A stretch of 64,000 nt of DNA from Pararge aegeria. Lineage: Eukaryota > Arthropoda > Insecta > Lepidoptera > Nymphalidae. The translations under genes and the position numbers were made by a program. The notes under the pieces were generated by a model, which was given only the letters and a program-made list of their open reading frames with translations, was not told the DNA's origin and ran no database searches. Location: contig NC_053184.1 of the NCBI RefSeq assembly GCF_905163445.1, positions 8,060,001 through 8,124,000 on the forward strand, given 5' to 3'. Positions 40,545 to 52,042 of this stretch are shown here, one piece after another. Numbering within the stretch: position 1 is the first letter of the stretch; each line of letters begins with the position of its first letter.

Positions 40545-41240
40545 AATATTCTTTTACCATTACTTTAATAACTATCGATTACATTATATTTCACGAGCTA
40601 TTTTTATGCTTCGATGGGGTGGGATCATTCCTTTAACTAGTTGGTCGGTGACAATTGGAATCGATGAACACAAAATTACTAGTTTAACTATAATATAATT
40701 CTTAGTTTCTGTTACTATTTAACTTTAATTGCAAATAAAGCAGATTTGTTACAATGTAGAATATAATTGTCTACACTTATATTTACCAGTTAGTTCTATG
40801 GTATAAGTTTGAATCATTCTTTAAACTAGTTATCGAAGACACTTGGAAACGATAAATACAAAATTACTCCCTAAAACATCTTTCTCGGCCTTTCATCTTT
40901 TAAATTTAATTTAAGTATTAGTTTTACAAGGTTTGTTATAACTACACTAACATTTTACGGGCTAGTTCTATCCATTGATAGGATTTGATCATTCCTTAAA
41001 CTAGTTTTTAGGGCACTTGGAAACGATACTCACAAAAGAACGATACTCGAAACATCATCTTTCTCGGTCTTTCACCATTTAAAGTTAATTAAAGTAGTAG
41101 GTAGTGTTACAATGTTTAATATAATCGGCTACACTAACATTTTACGAGCTAGTTCAATCCATCGATAGGATTTGATCATTCCTTAAACTAGTTGACGGAG
41201 ACACCTGAAAACAATAAACACGAAATTGCCACAATAATCG
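40545..41240. repeat. degenerate tandem array, four units of about 180 bp
   Basis: The phrase gatcattcctttaactagtt and variants occur at 40623, 40811, 40987 and 41174 (periods 188, 176, 187). Around it each unit keeps acgagctagttc-like sequence before, and gacacttggaaacgataaac-like sequence after. The unit is near nucleosome length. No ORF is present. Confidence 0.85.
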
Positions 41241-41599
41241 GTCCTCGTGATCAACGCAACGGCCGACAGACAATGGGCCAGATCGCGATAGGGGCTTAGC
41301 CGAATAGCAGCTAACTCGATTATGTGGCCATCCGTGATTGTGTTTGAGCCTATTAATGTTTGAATTTCGTTATATTATTGCGGCAGCCCGGTAGTGACGG
41401 TAATCCAATATGGTGTGGCATTAACGAAATTTTGCTTTTAACGCATCTAGCTGTAGTATGACGTAGTTATAAAAGTGCGCGGATATAAATGAAAGAAAGC
41501 AAAGACTGAAACAAAATACCAGATTTTACCAAAGTTAGACTCAATACTTTTATTAATATACCAATAGATGTTATACTCATTTTTCTATTTCAGTATAAT

Positions 41600-41720
41600 A
41601 AAATATGAAAGGCGTCCGAGTCTTAAGAAAAAGCTCAGATATGTCATTATGTACTAAGTATTCGGAGCAATTCATACCCAAGTTTTTTTTATCTCCTTTC
41701 AAAGGAAACATAAACCCAAT
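41600..41720 (-). mobile_element. possible LINE 3' coding fragment
   Basis: On the minus strand it reads DKKNLGMNCSEYLVHND, matching the DKK.LGMNCS motif at 23.99 kb. Only about 100 bp is recognisable. Confidence 0.4.
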
Positions 41721-44026
41721 CAAATTCGGTTCACAATTAACGAAAATATGGGTTACATTATAAAATAACATAGACTAACATTATCTGAAAAAACATTCAT
41801 GTCAGATGGATTGACTTCTTCCTTTCTCATTCTTTTGTAAGCAGATTGAAAGAGATGCACAATCTGACACAGCGTACATGCAAACAGCATATCAAAATTG
41901 AGCCGGGAGTTAATGAAAGAGGCTTAAACACTACTCATTAAGTAGGTGTTGGAGAACAAACAAAGCTAGATACATCGGATGTGCAGATGCGACGCGAGAC
42001 AGGGGGGCGCGTACATTGCTGGATTAAAGAACAACTTAAAGGAAAGCAATCTGCTAAATAAGTGCCGCTGTTTTGCCTCGCAGTCGAGTATGCTCTACGG
42101 TGTGTCGAGAATGTTGTATGAACTGTTAAAATTTGCATTTAATTTAATATTTTGGTGTTAAATTATGCTAGATGAATGATAGTAATTTGAGAATACCGCT
42201 GAAATACGATTAATATTCAGTAACAAATAAGTACTGTACCAACGTCGGTGTTCTTGAGTCAATGCTTTTTGTTTTCTCAGAGCTACATTCGTAGCAGTCG
42301 CTCACCTACTAGCCTGGATACATATTTTTTTCCATTGGTTTGGTAGAAGAGTAGAAGTTGAAAAGCAATATCGTTGCTAAGTCTTAATATTCACTAAAAT
42401 GATGTAGAGACTAGATACAGTAACATCTAATAGAAGCGGAGAGGAAACCAAATATAAATCTAAGATAATAAGCGTATACCACGTTCAATATTAGTAATAA
42501 TTAAGAAATGGTGTTTTATGAAAACACAACTGAAGAACAGTGGCAACTGTGCCGATTTACGCCAGTGATTTTTTTTATTTCTAGCGTCAAAAACTTTCGT
42601 AAAATTAAAAAAAAAGTTATTACTAGTAAAGATACTTGAAAAAATTTGGTCTAAACTCTGACTCAGGAAAACACCAATAAAAACAAGAAACATATATTTC
42701 TCTAACCTGCTTTTTATAGAACTGTAATCTTAATAGTTATAGAATAATGTTTCGAAGAATAATTTAATGCAAATTTCCTGTGAAATAAGGCCTATTTACA
42801 TGGTACAATTCTAAGAAAAATGAGCTAATAAAACTTAAGTTGATTTGTTTATCAGAAATAGATTAGGTAAGCTATAATATAATCTTAATTGGTTTCTTAT
42901 GCTTGTAAAAAGTAAAAAGCTGTCGATAACAATAAATCAGAGAACTGTGTACGTGCGAACCAATGAAAAGTTGAATTCTATCAATTTACCTAAATTAGGA
43001 AACAAGAAACATTATCTTTTTAAAAAATGTAAATATTTTTCAGTAATTACTAATTGTAATGGTGCAATATTGGTTTTTCATTTCGGGTTGCTAGTTTAGA
43101 AAACGATTAGGGTTAGCTGTTTTATACAACTGGCATAGTGCCATACCTCTAGAAGGTTACCCGACTATAAATTTTTATTGCATCTTCACTTACCACCATT
43201 CGAGATTGCATCTTGCTAACTTACAGTGGAATTATAAATAAGGCTCGTACTCCTTTTATTTTGTTTTAACCTGTGGCTGGCGGATGAAAGCAAACAGAAA
43301 TAGATATTTCACTTGAGACAAGGCAAAAGTGCCGTGCGTCCAGTCCGTAGTAGAACTTTTTTGACAGAGCTCGTTTGGTACTACCGCCACGCTTATTATT
43401 GCCGCTATGCAGTATTGTTGATTTCCAGTCTGAAGGGCTATTAGGCTCAACTACGCCTCAAGTGGATGGGCACACGGGGGCACTTTTTAGGACGTATTCT
43501 TTGCATGCCCTGTGTAGTGTTGTTATGTTAATTAGCGATGGTTAACCGCTCACCCTCAGGATGGTCAACGGCTTGGTCCATAAAATAAATCTTATTACAA
43601 CAAAAAAACAAAAAGCGCGCGTTTGGGCAAGACTGTTTTTATTGGTCGGACGGAGAATTTGGAAATGAAGTGAGGCTTTTGTTTTGTCGCTTGGTGATAG
43701 CAGATCAGAATACAGCTGTCACCTGGAGTACTGGTAGCAGCGTCTTGTGCAAGTACCATGTACTGCGATCACCAAACTGCCCAGCGTTGAGATTATGGCA
43801 AACCATGCCGTTGTTAGAGGCCGTCCAGTAATTAACTGTTATTGACTATTGATGACGATTGTTAGGCATTTAGTTAAAGCATCAGACCTAATTTTAGTTT
43901 CTACTGTAACAGTAATTTTAGTAAAATAGATAAATGATGAAACTTCATTGATATACCTTCGTTGAATATTCAATCAATGGATTAGCATTTTTACAAATGT
44001 GTGATATTAATTAATTGAAAAACCAG

Positions 44027-44218
44027 CTGCTGCCCGCGTTCTTCGCCCACTTTTATTAAGGTTTTAACAAATCCCGTAGGAATCGTTTTTTATCCTGGGA
44101 TAAAAATCCTTTGCTTCTCTCCGTCCTTTCAACTAGCTCTATGCCAAAAATCTAGTCGACCGGTTGGTTAGTTAGGGCGTAAAGTAAGGACGAACAAACA
44201 CACTAGTGCATTAATAAT
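44027..44218 (+). mobile_element. retroelement fragment (cccgcg-acttcgccc family)
   Basis: Starts ccagctgctgcccgcgttct and ends ggttagttagggcgtaaagt. The same start appears at the right window edge (63966 on) and the same end at 4050-4130. This is a very common lepidopteran repeat; its class cannot be settled from the fragments. Confidence 0.55.
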
Positions 44219-44229
44219 ATAAGTGTGGA

Positions 44230-44410
44230 AGTAAAGCCCCATGCATGGCGGGTGTATAGTTGGTTGAATTATTTAGCCCGCCTCGTTACTCCAGTCGTTT
44301 CCGCAGGTGTGGCAATCATATTGTCTCCACACGGGATGAGGGGGGAGCGGGCGCAGGCTCCCTCGCGCTTATTCTTTAATCTCGCTGATGAATTATGATT
44401 AGCAGAGTGC
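44230..44410. promoter_or_regulatory. GC-richer island, possible enhancer
   Basis: gcccgcctcgttactccagt through ggatgaggggggagcgggcg to tgaattatgattagcagagt has no repeat character. It is flanked by a retroelement fragment on the left. Confidence 0.25.
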
Positions 44411-44696
44411 ACTCAATCCTATTACGCGCTGCCTTAAATGGACTTGAAGATTTGTCTTATTAGCTATAGAGATGTTAGATCATTACTTCGCTATGATTGG
44501 AAAGCTCGCTTTAAAGTTTTTAACTTCCCGCTAAGAATCTAAATTCCTAAATTTAAGTTTAAAAATCCGAAATATATTGCTTTATGAAACTTCTATCAGA
44601 CTTTTGAGCTAGAAGAACAATACAAGTATGGGATTAGCGGTAAGTTGCAGGGATAATGGCCTTTAGGTCAACCGTTGTTCCTAATTTTTTTTTTTT

Positions 44697-44978
44697 TTCG
44701 CTAGTGATGATGCAGTCTAAGATGGTAGCGGGCTAACCTGTTAGGGAGCATGGTATTCATACCCCTAATCGGTTTCCACGCGACATCGTACCGGAACACT
44801 AAATCGCTTAGCGGCACGTCTTTGTCGGTAGGGTGGTAGCTAGTCACGGTCAAAACCTCCCACCAGACCAGACCAGAGAATATTCAGAGTATATAAATTC
44901 ACAAATCGCCCCTGCCGGGAATCGAACCAGGGACCTCCTACTTTAATTCACGGCGTTTACCGTTGCGCCAGGGAGGTC
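44697..44978 (-). mobile_element. tRNA-headed SINE, family D
   Basis: On the minus strand the head reads gacctccctggcgcaacggt, and box B reads ctggttcgattcccggcagg. The body (plus strand: gatgcagtctaagatggtag, acgtctttgtcggtagggtg) recurs at 247-415, in degenerate form at 11030-11170, and reversed at about 2150-2285. Confidence 0.8.
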
Positions 44979-45329
44979 GTCATATGTTCAGTTAGTCTAA
45001 GGCAAAACTTCTTTTTTGAATATTATTTTGTTATACTTATGTTACGTACATACGACTTAAAAATTTAAAGACGAAAATTTAAAACGCGGGTGATTCGAGG
45101 GAAATACACGATTGACAGATTGGCGAGTTAGCCAAACCAAGAACCTAGTGATTCGATTTCGGTCATGCTTACTGCTAGATCTACGAGGCTTAACAATTTA
45201 AAAAATGTTACTTTATTATTTATCAACTATCGTGTAGCTGAGAAAACCAGACTACTCAGCTAATTTGTATAGAATCACTGTTTTTCTATTTAATACTCCC
45301 CAAGTAAATAAAGGAATTTAACAAAAACC

Positions 45330-45790
45330 CTGGCCGCCGGTACGTAAAACAGCGCCACTAATATACCTCATATATAAATTAATTTGTTCGACTGCAACTT
45401 TTGGCGCAGTTAAATGCATTCGGAACATGCATTAAAATTTTCCGCCGAAACAAAAACCTTTATGGCCCATGCAGCCGCGTAATAGCTCGCCCTGGGACCA
45501 CAAACTCCGATTATCCAAACACAGAGCTCCCGAAACAGCGCTGTGAAATTTTAACGTGTAATTGATTATGAAGTTGGCCACTAATGGGCGAAAATAGTTT
45601 CTAATTTGGAGTGTGGCGGTACTGCGTAATTGGTCTCGCTCGGCGTCTGTGTTAATCATTTACGTCGGTGCAGGACGGCGGTCCCTCGCGGGCCGGGTAG
45701 CCTTCAATATAGCTCTGAGTCTCACTAGGTACACCGCTCGTTTGCAATCTATCATTTCAAAGAACACCGTCCGAGCCCGCTTTGAGTCGT
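45330..45790. promoter_or_regulatory. GC-richer repeat-free island, possible enhancer
   Basis: This stretch lacks any repeat signature, is clearly GC-richer than its flanks and has homeodomain-like sites (gtaattgattatg, ctaatggg, gattatcc). The 75-codon minus-strand ORF in it has no domain. It may be a conserved regulatory element upstream of Beadex. Confidence 0.35.
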
Positions 45791-48030
45791 GATAGCCTGG
45801 AGGTTAAATGACACGGGTCCTTTGTTACTTTTTTTTTGGAATTGGGATTCCCCGAACACTGGCAGAATTTCGCGTTACATGTTATACCATACGAGTAGGT
45901 ATTTCTAACCAGATGTATGCTCATTCACGCCCTTAACTTATCAGTTTTATTTCTTAGGCTCTGTGATAGGAGCCAGGGATTTAGAGATTTAGATCCAAGT
46001 TGCTCTAATGCGGGAAGGCATGCATTTAAACAGCACATTCACTATAGTTATAGGTTTGTTAACTATTATCAAACAACATATCCGTAGAGGCGATTGTTAC
46101 GACGTTGTCGTTAAATAGTTTAGTTTTGCTGTTAGCGGAATGTTTAACGGTTAAAAACGGTTCAAAAGTTGACTGACTTATAACTCCAGACAGTCATCCT
46201 GAGCAAACAAATACGATAAAACATCCAAAATTCATTCGGGGGCAGGAAATAACCCGTACTTTTATACCATGCGCGTCCGATCGTAAAATCTTAATTCGTG
46301 CGTATTGACATTGGAAAGTCAATGCTAATGGTCGGCGTGAGCTTTTTTGCGCCTAATCTAGCTGCATTCGCCACGGGTTGTTTTGGAAGTGCCGTGGCAT
46401 GTCGCTGTCACATCTCGGACGGTAATTATTTAAGGTTCCATTCACCAACTGTTGACTTTAAAAATGTCACGGGAAAATGACTAAATGTTATTAGATTATT
46501 ATAGATGTGCTTCGAACCCAGCGGCAGAAGTGTTTACAATAGTCTGTTAAATATGTTTAAAGTTACTTTGTTCCTTGTTGACAATAAGACGCGTGGAAGA
46601 TTTAATGTTGTACATAATAGCTATTGAGTCGTCTCAACATTGTGTCTAACCACAAGACGAATTAAAAGACAACATGGCCATTACACACCAAATCGGGTAC
46701 AAGAAAACTACCGAATAGGAATCGTCTTTTCATATTTTACTCTCAGTAAACTACGCTATATTTTTCATGAATTTGACTCTCATTTTCTGTTTGCATTTAT
46801 GGATAATATTATAATAAAAACGCGCACAAAATTTAACAATTTACATGAAAAGAAATATAAGTCATTAACATCGAAGTTGTATTCGTTCTTTTTGCGAAAT
46901 AGCGTCAGTAACCACATTATAATATCGTATTGTGACGCCCCAGGCGACAGGAAGCGTGACGCAAATTGACACGACACTGTCCGCAATCGTACAGAATTCA
47001 GTTAACGTTCGCTCACAATTCAATTCTTTTCATTCGGACGATATAACTACGATGCTTATGATGAATTTATTCAGAATGAATAATTTCATATTAAGTAGGT
47101 ACCTACATGTTTACGCTTGAAGATTCAGGTGAAGATTATGCCAAGTGTTTGTCATGACATGGGTATGGTTGCATTTATAAACGAAAAAGGTATTTTGTTT
47201 ATAATGATAAAATATTCGATGTCTTGCAGTTTATCTTAAGAATTTACACCTTTTTACGTACAGTTACATCCAACTTACGCCTTTATCCGTCCCCACAACT
47301 TAATAATGCATTAAACCTATGTATGCTGATTTTTAGGATATTTTGAGATCTACAAACCTGATTGAAAACCAGTTCATTGAAATAATGTTAGCTATTGCTA
47401 ATAATGTCGAGAGATTATACTAAATTTTGGTATCCAAGGAGACTTTTTCGTTAACCATGTTCAACGTTAGGTGCTTGTCTTATTCAAATATTAAGTCATG
47501 TATGTCGTAATTATAAAATCCTGAACTAAAAATATTGTATAAATAGCAATGAATTTCGTTTATGCATTTTATTTTATCCATGTTTAGAGCTTTTAAGCTT
47601 TAAATTAAATGATTATTTACAAATAAAAGGGTTTTTTTAAAGTCGGTAAATTGAGTTTAGACACCACACTGAAGATAGTCTTTACTAAAGTAGAAGGCTT
47701 TATAATTAGAATAGGAAAACTTTTTAAGTTTATCTTGTTTTTCGAGACAAAGTATCGAGTTTGGAAAACCGGTACACTAAATGTTGTCATGTAGAGCAAA
47801 TTAGTTAATATAAAAGTAATTTTGGCGTCGATACACAACTAACATAGTATTTTACTTAGGCAGAAAGCTTAAGTTATATGTGTGTTGTATTATATTCCTA
47901 CTTCATTTTTATTGTTTGTGCGTAATAAAAATATGGAATGTGCGTTGAAATACACTGGCGTGAAATATTTATAACTTGTAATTAAATCACTGATTTATTT
48001 TAGTTTCAGCGTTATGAGCAATTGTGACCA

Positions 48031-48086
48031 AATTATAATTTTATATGTTGTCAACACGTGTGTTGACAACATATAAAATTATAATT
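48031..48086. repeat. perfect 27-bp palindrome with 2-bp centre
   Basis: Arms 48031-48057 and 48060-48086 are exact reverse complements (aattataattttatatgttg.. into tcaacac), separated only by GT. I see no target duplication or coding sequence. Such a perfect hairpin must be recent or under selection. Confidence 0.95.
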
Positions 48087-48804
48087 AGGTATAATTTATC
48101 ATGTCGCATGTTCTGCATATTAAATGTTCATTTAACAGTTTTATGTTACGAGTTTTTGCTTGGATATGCGAATGCATATAAAACGCTATTTATAGTAGCA
48201 AAGTGTTTATATGTATGTGCTTTTTCGATCATTAGACTTTGTTATTGGTCGTAGTTCTAAAAAATTGTACTTTAGTATACGAATTGCGCATCTCGATAAC
48301 CTTTAAAGTGTCAATCTCTGTCAATGTTACATCAATCAAATCAACCAACAGCCTAAAAAGTCCACTGCTGCTATTTAAAATCTTATTATTTTTTTTTATT
48401 TGAATTCTATAAAGAGTCGGGAGTGGCGCTGATTGTAGATTTAAAGACGAGTCGACATTGAATTCCGTTTTAGAAAACTATAAAATTCACTGCACTGGCG
48501 CTGGTATATTCCAGTTGGAACAGTTGATTAGTTTCCATGGAATAAATAATCACGTTCACAATTCGAGACGCGGTGTGCATGTTTCCGGTCAATATCCGGA
48601 CCCATTATTTATGCCGGATCGCTCCAAAACATACAAAAATGACCGGGTCCGCCATTCGTCACGGACTCACAATGCTTATTGTTTTAGCCAGTTTGCACTA
48701 CGGTTTACTGTTACTACAAATAGGAACCGTAAAATCGTGAAACTTTAGTCCTACGGTAATTAACTGTTATTTTTGTTTTATTTTACATGTTGCTAACTTA
48801 AAAG

Positions 48805-49022
48805 CAGTAATAACCCAGTGGATAGGGCTTCGACTTTAATTTTGGGGGACCGAATTTGAATTCCAGCACTAACCACTTACCTTTTCCAGGTTATGATCGT
48901 TTTACCCAATTAAACTATAACTTGCTTCAACGGTGAAGGAAAACATCGTGAATAAACTGGCATGACTGAGAGCTCCACGCTCCGAAGTGCAGGTGGAAAG
49001 TGGCTTTAAAAACCCCCACCAA
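48805..49022 (+). mobile_element. SINE family B, 3'-truncated
   Basis: Head (agtaataacccagtggatag, then gaatttgaattccagcac) and body (cttcaacggtgaaggaaaac, gactgagagctccacgctcc) are present; the 3' end is degraded. Confidence 0.7.
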
Positions 49023-49900
49023 CTTCTACTTAATAATATTTAGTAAAAAGACATTATTTCTATATTCCTAAAAGATAATAAAAAATAATTAAATAATATA
49101 AAAAAATGAATAGGAATATCATATATATAGGAATATGAGCTCCAATCGATTTGAGCACAGCAGTGACTCACATACCTGCAGGCCAACCTGCCAGGAATCA
49201 TCTAAAGACTAAGTTACGGAAAAAATATATGTAAACAAATTGGTTGTTTGTTGGACGTTCTCTTCATTATTATATACATTCGGTTGAAACTTTTATTAAT
49301 TTCAACTTGTGTACGCATATGGACGTTATAGTGCCGACTGGGCGTTTCAGTAGTAACCAAATTTAATTGAAAAATGTTCGTATTTAAAGTGTTAATTAAC
49401 TGTGACGACGCTGCTTCGTGCCTGACTTTAGCTCGACGGCCACTTTTTTAATCTGGGCGTTTTAAATTACTGTTTTTATTAGCATTTATTCGATATTTTA
49501 AGGCATATAATTTGATATAGTTCGAGAACGGAGTCGCGTTTCACGTTCTCATTAACCGGTTGACTAGTTGTGCTAATTTTTTCTGATGATTATTTATTAT
49601 TTATATTATTGTCGATAATTTCATGGTTGTGGATTTTATGACTTAATATACAACTTGCCCACGTTAACTAATGCAGGAATAGCGAACTAACTAAAAATTA
49701 CTAGTTTCTAATTCTTATTATAATGAATGAGGCAGAAACAAAAATCAAAGAAAAAACTCTTATTTATTTACGACCACTGACGTAATAAGAAAGACTTTTT
49801 TTTATTATTTACAAGTAGCTTTTTCAATAAACAAAATTATAATATAACTTGGAGATGGTATAAGGATATCTAAAAGGTACCTTTTGAAACCAACAACGCC

Positions 49901-50180
49901 TTCATCATATCAACCCATTACCGGCCAGCTACATGGCACGGGCCTCCTCCCACAATGAGAAGGGGTTAAGACCATAGTCCACCACGCTGGCCCAGCGGAT
50001 TGGTGCACTTCACCCACCTTTGAGAATATTGTGGAGAACTCTCAGGTATGCATTTCCTTCACCAGCAAGTGATATTTGAATTGCTTAAAACGCACATAAC
50101 TTAGAAAAGGTAGACGGGCGTTCTGGGATTCGAACTCGCTCCCCGAAATTCAACTCGAAGTCATACTGACTGGGCTATGT
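49901..50180 (-). mobile_element. tRNA-headed SINE, family B, nearly complete
   Basis: Reverse copy from catatcaacccattaccggc through ccaccacgctggcccagcgg and aaacgcacataacttagaaa to the box B complement (gggattcgaactcgctcccc) and head ending actgggctatgtt. Confidence 0.8.
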
Positions 50181-51886
50181 TATAAATTTGACCTAACTAA
50201 TCAAAATATTGGAAAAATATGTTTAGACGTTAGTAGGAGTACCCAACTTACAAGCCTATATTAGAAGCCATTAAAATATAAAAATGACGATACATTTACT
50301 TTTTAATATATTAAAGTAAAAATATAATGTACTTACGTACTCATAAAACAACTATGCAAAATATATAATTACGCTGTTTAAAATATTGTGTACGGGTCCC
50401 GCATACAAATAAGCATGTCGCATATAAAGTCACCGCATATTTGTTATGTTAAGTTGTGCAACCAATGTGAAGTAACTACACTTACCTACATAGATTTGTA
50501 ATACCATACGTAGGATTTTGTATAAGTTCCTAACAATTAAGCGTATTAGACGGTGTTAAATTTCTTTACGTCATCATATTTCTTGCATAAAGTTGCAAAT
50601 TTTATCAAATACAGTAAAGTCATAACAATTCAATTTCTTTTGTGTTATTTTATATGAAATCGATTATTTAATGCTGTTAAATAGTCAAAAGCGATATTAA
50701 ACTTTTTGCTTTATTTTGTGCTGCTTGGAATAAAGTAGTCGGCATTGACCTCAATACTTTTTTGTAAAAATATATTGTAACCTTAGCAACAAAGTATATT
50801 AATTATTATGATTACTTGCACATAAAAATGTTTCTCCTATTTACATACATATTTAAAGTGGTTATTTCAATCATAATTCTGCAAAACGAGAAAACTTGAA
50901 CTTTTCTTAAACGAAATACTCTACCAGTACGTGTTTTACAAAGAGTTAAGTTAAATATTATAAAATAAAGTTATATTTGGGCTATTTTGTTAATATGTAA
51001 CTGGTACGTCCGTATCACTGGTGTTAAGAGCGTCCCAAGATCGGATTCGATTTCAGAACGCAGCTAACTAAAACGCGACATAATACGTGTTATTTTTTAT
51101 TCCCATTTTTTTTACAATTTAACTAACGCAAATAAAATACCACAACATAAAATACATAAGCTAAATGATCAGACTTTAGAATTTTCTTCCAATATTTTAA
51201 TAAATAACTATTAAAACCTTATTCTAACGCTAAAGGTAACTTAAGCATTTGTTTCCACCGAGAAAAAATTTAATTCATGGTTTATAGCGAATAGCATTTT
51301 CTAAAAAACAATCTTAAACAACAAGTCGCTTCCCGCGTCTTTATTACTATCTACACCATACAACGGATATAAATGCTGTGTCCACCATCATTTAGATAAT
51401 TTTATCGCAGATGATTTATATATAAGTTATATATATCCTATAAAAAAATAGGCACATTATTCATAAAAATATTCACAGTCATCGTAGTACCCATAACACA
51501 AGCTATGCTTACTTTGGGGCCAGATGGCGATGTGTATATTGTCGTAGTATACTTACTTATTATTGATTTTGTTATATATAATAAATCGCTGGCGGTACTA
51601 CCAGACAAGCTGAAAAGCCGGGCTTGCGTTATAATAAACATCTCTTTTAAATTTTTCTCGAACATTCCGAAATTAAATTAACAAAATAATTAACACTTGA
51701 TAGCAATGAGAATATAAACACAATGTTTTAACTTTTGCTCCATAATGTATACTCTGGCAGGTAGACTTTGTGGTAGCAATCAGCCGAACACGATAGCATG
51801 TCCTTTAGGTAACTGGGCTTGCTCAAATTCAAAACCCTAGGAACGCCACTGTTTCTATGCCAATATTAAGTTGTAATTTGTTACAG
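50181..51886. other. region just upstream of the first visible Beadex exon
   Basis: AT-rich, with one SINE fragment (51456-51566) and otherwise featureless. It ends in the acceptor ttgttacag. No TATA box or CpG pocket is seen, which agrees with it being intron rather than promoter. Confidence 0.55.
51456..51566 (+). mobile_element. SINE family A, 5'-truncated, opposite orientation
   Basis: Contains the family A 3' body read forwards (acccataacacaagctatgc, then tttggggccagatggcgatg) and ends at ttgtcgtagtatacttactt. It lacks the tRNA head and lies about 320 bp before the first visible Beadex exon. Confidence 0.75.
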
Positions 51887-52042
51887 TGCGAGAGGCGGAC
51901 GCCGCAGCAGGCAAGCGGCGGCAGTCCAGGGCTGGGATCTCAAATGCTCGCCATGGATGTGACCAAGGAGGCGCGGGCTTCCCCCCTCCCCGCTGGTAGT
52001 CAGACCGGCGGTGCAGCGGCGGCGCAACCTTCTCAACCACAG
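51887..52042 (+). CDS. Bx: Beadex exon with N-terminal coding sequence
   Basis: The exon follows an acceptor (ttgttacag at 51878-51886) and ends at the donor CAG|gtaata. Coding from the ATG at 51944 gives 33 residues ending AAAAQPSQPQ. The same frame is open back to the acceptor (CERRTPQQASGG...), so this could also be an internal coding exon read through from an upstream 5' exon. The exon is much richer in GC than its surroundings. Two in-frame ATGs lie three codons apart (51944, 51953). Because the exon begins at an acceptor, the true first exon and promoter are not here. Confidence 0.85.

Larger units (their letters stand above)
41241..48030. other. non-coding stretch with possible regulatory islands
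   Basis: Apart from the SINE at 44.7 kb, retroelement pieces and the islands at 44.3 and 45.5 kb, I see no gene. The ORF at 46640-46969 (109 codons) has no domain or coding-like composition. Confidence 0.55.

Noticed and set aside
46640..46969. 109-codon ORF
   Set aside because: No domain, composition like the surrounding AT-rich DNA, and a competing ORF on the other strand. Length alone is not enough.
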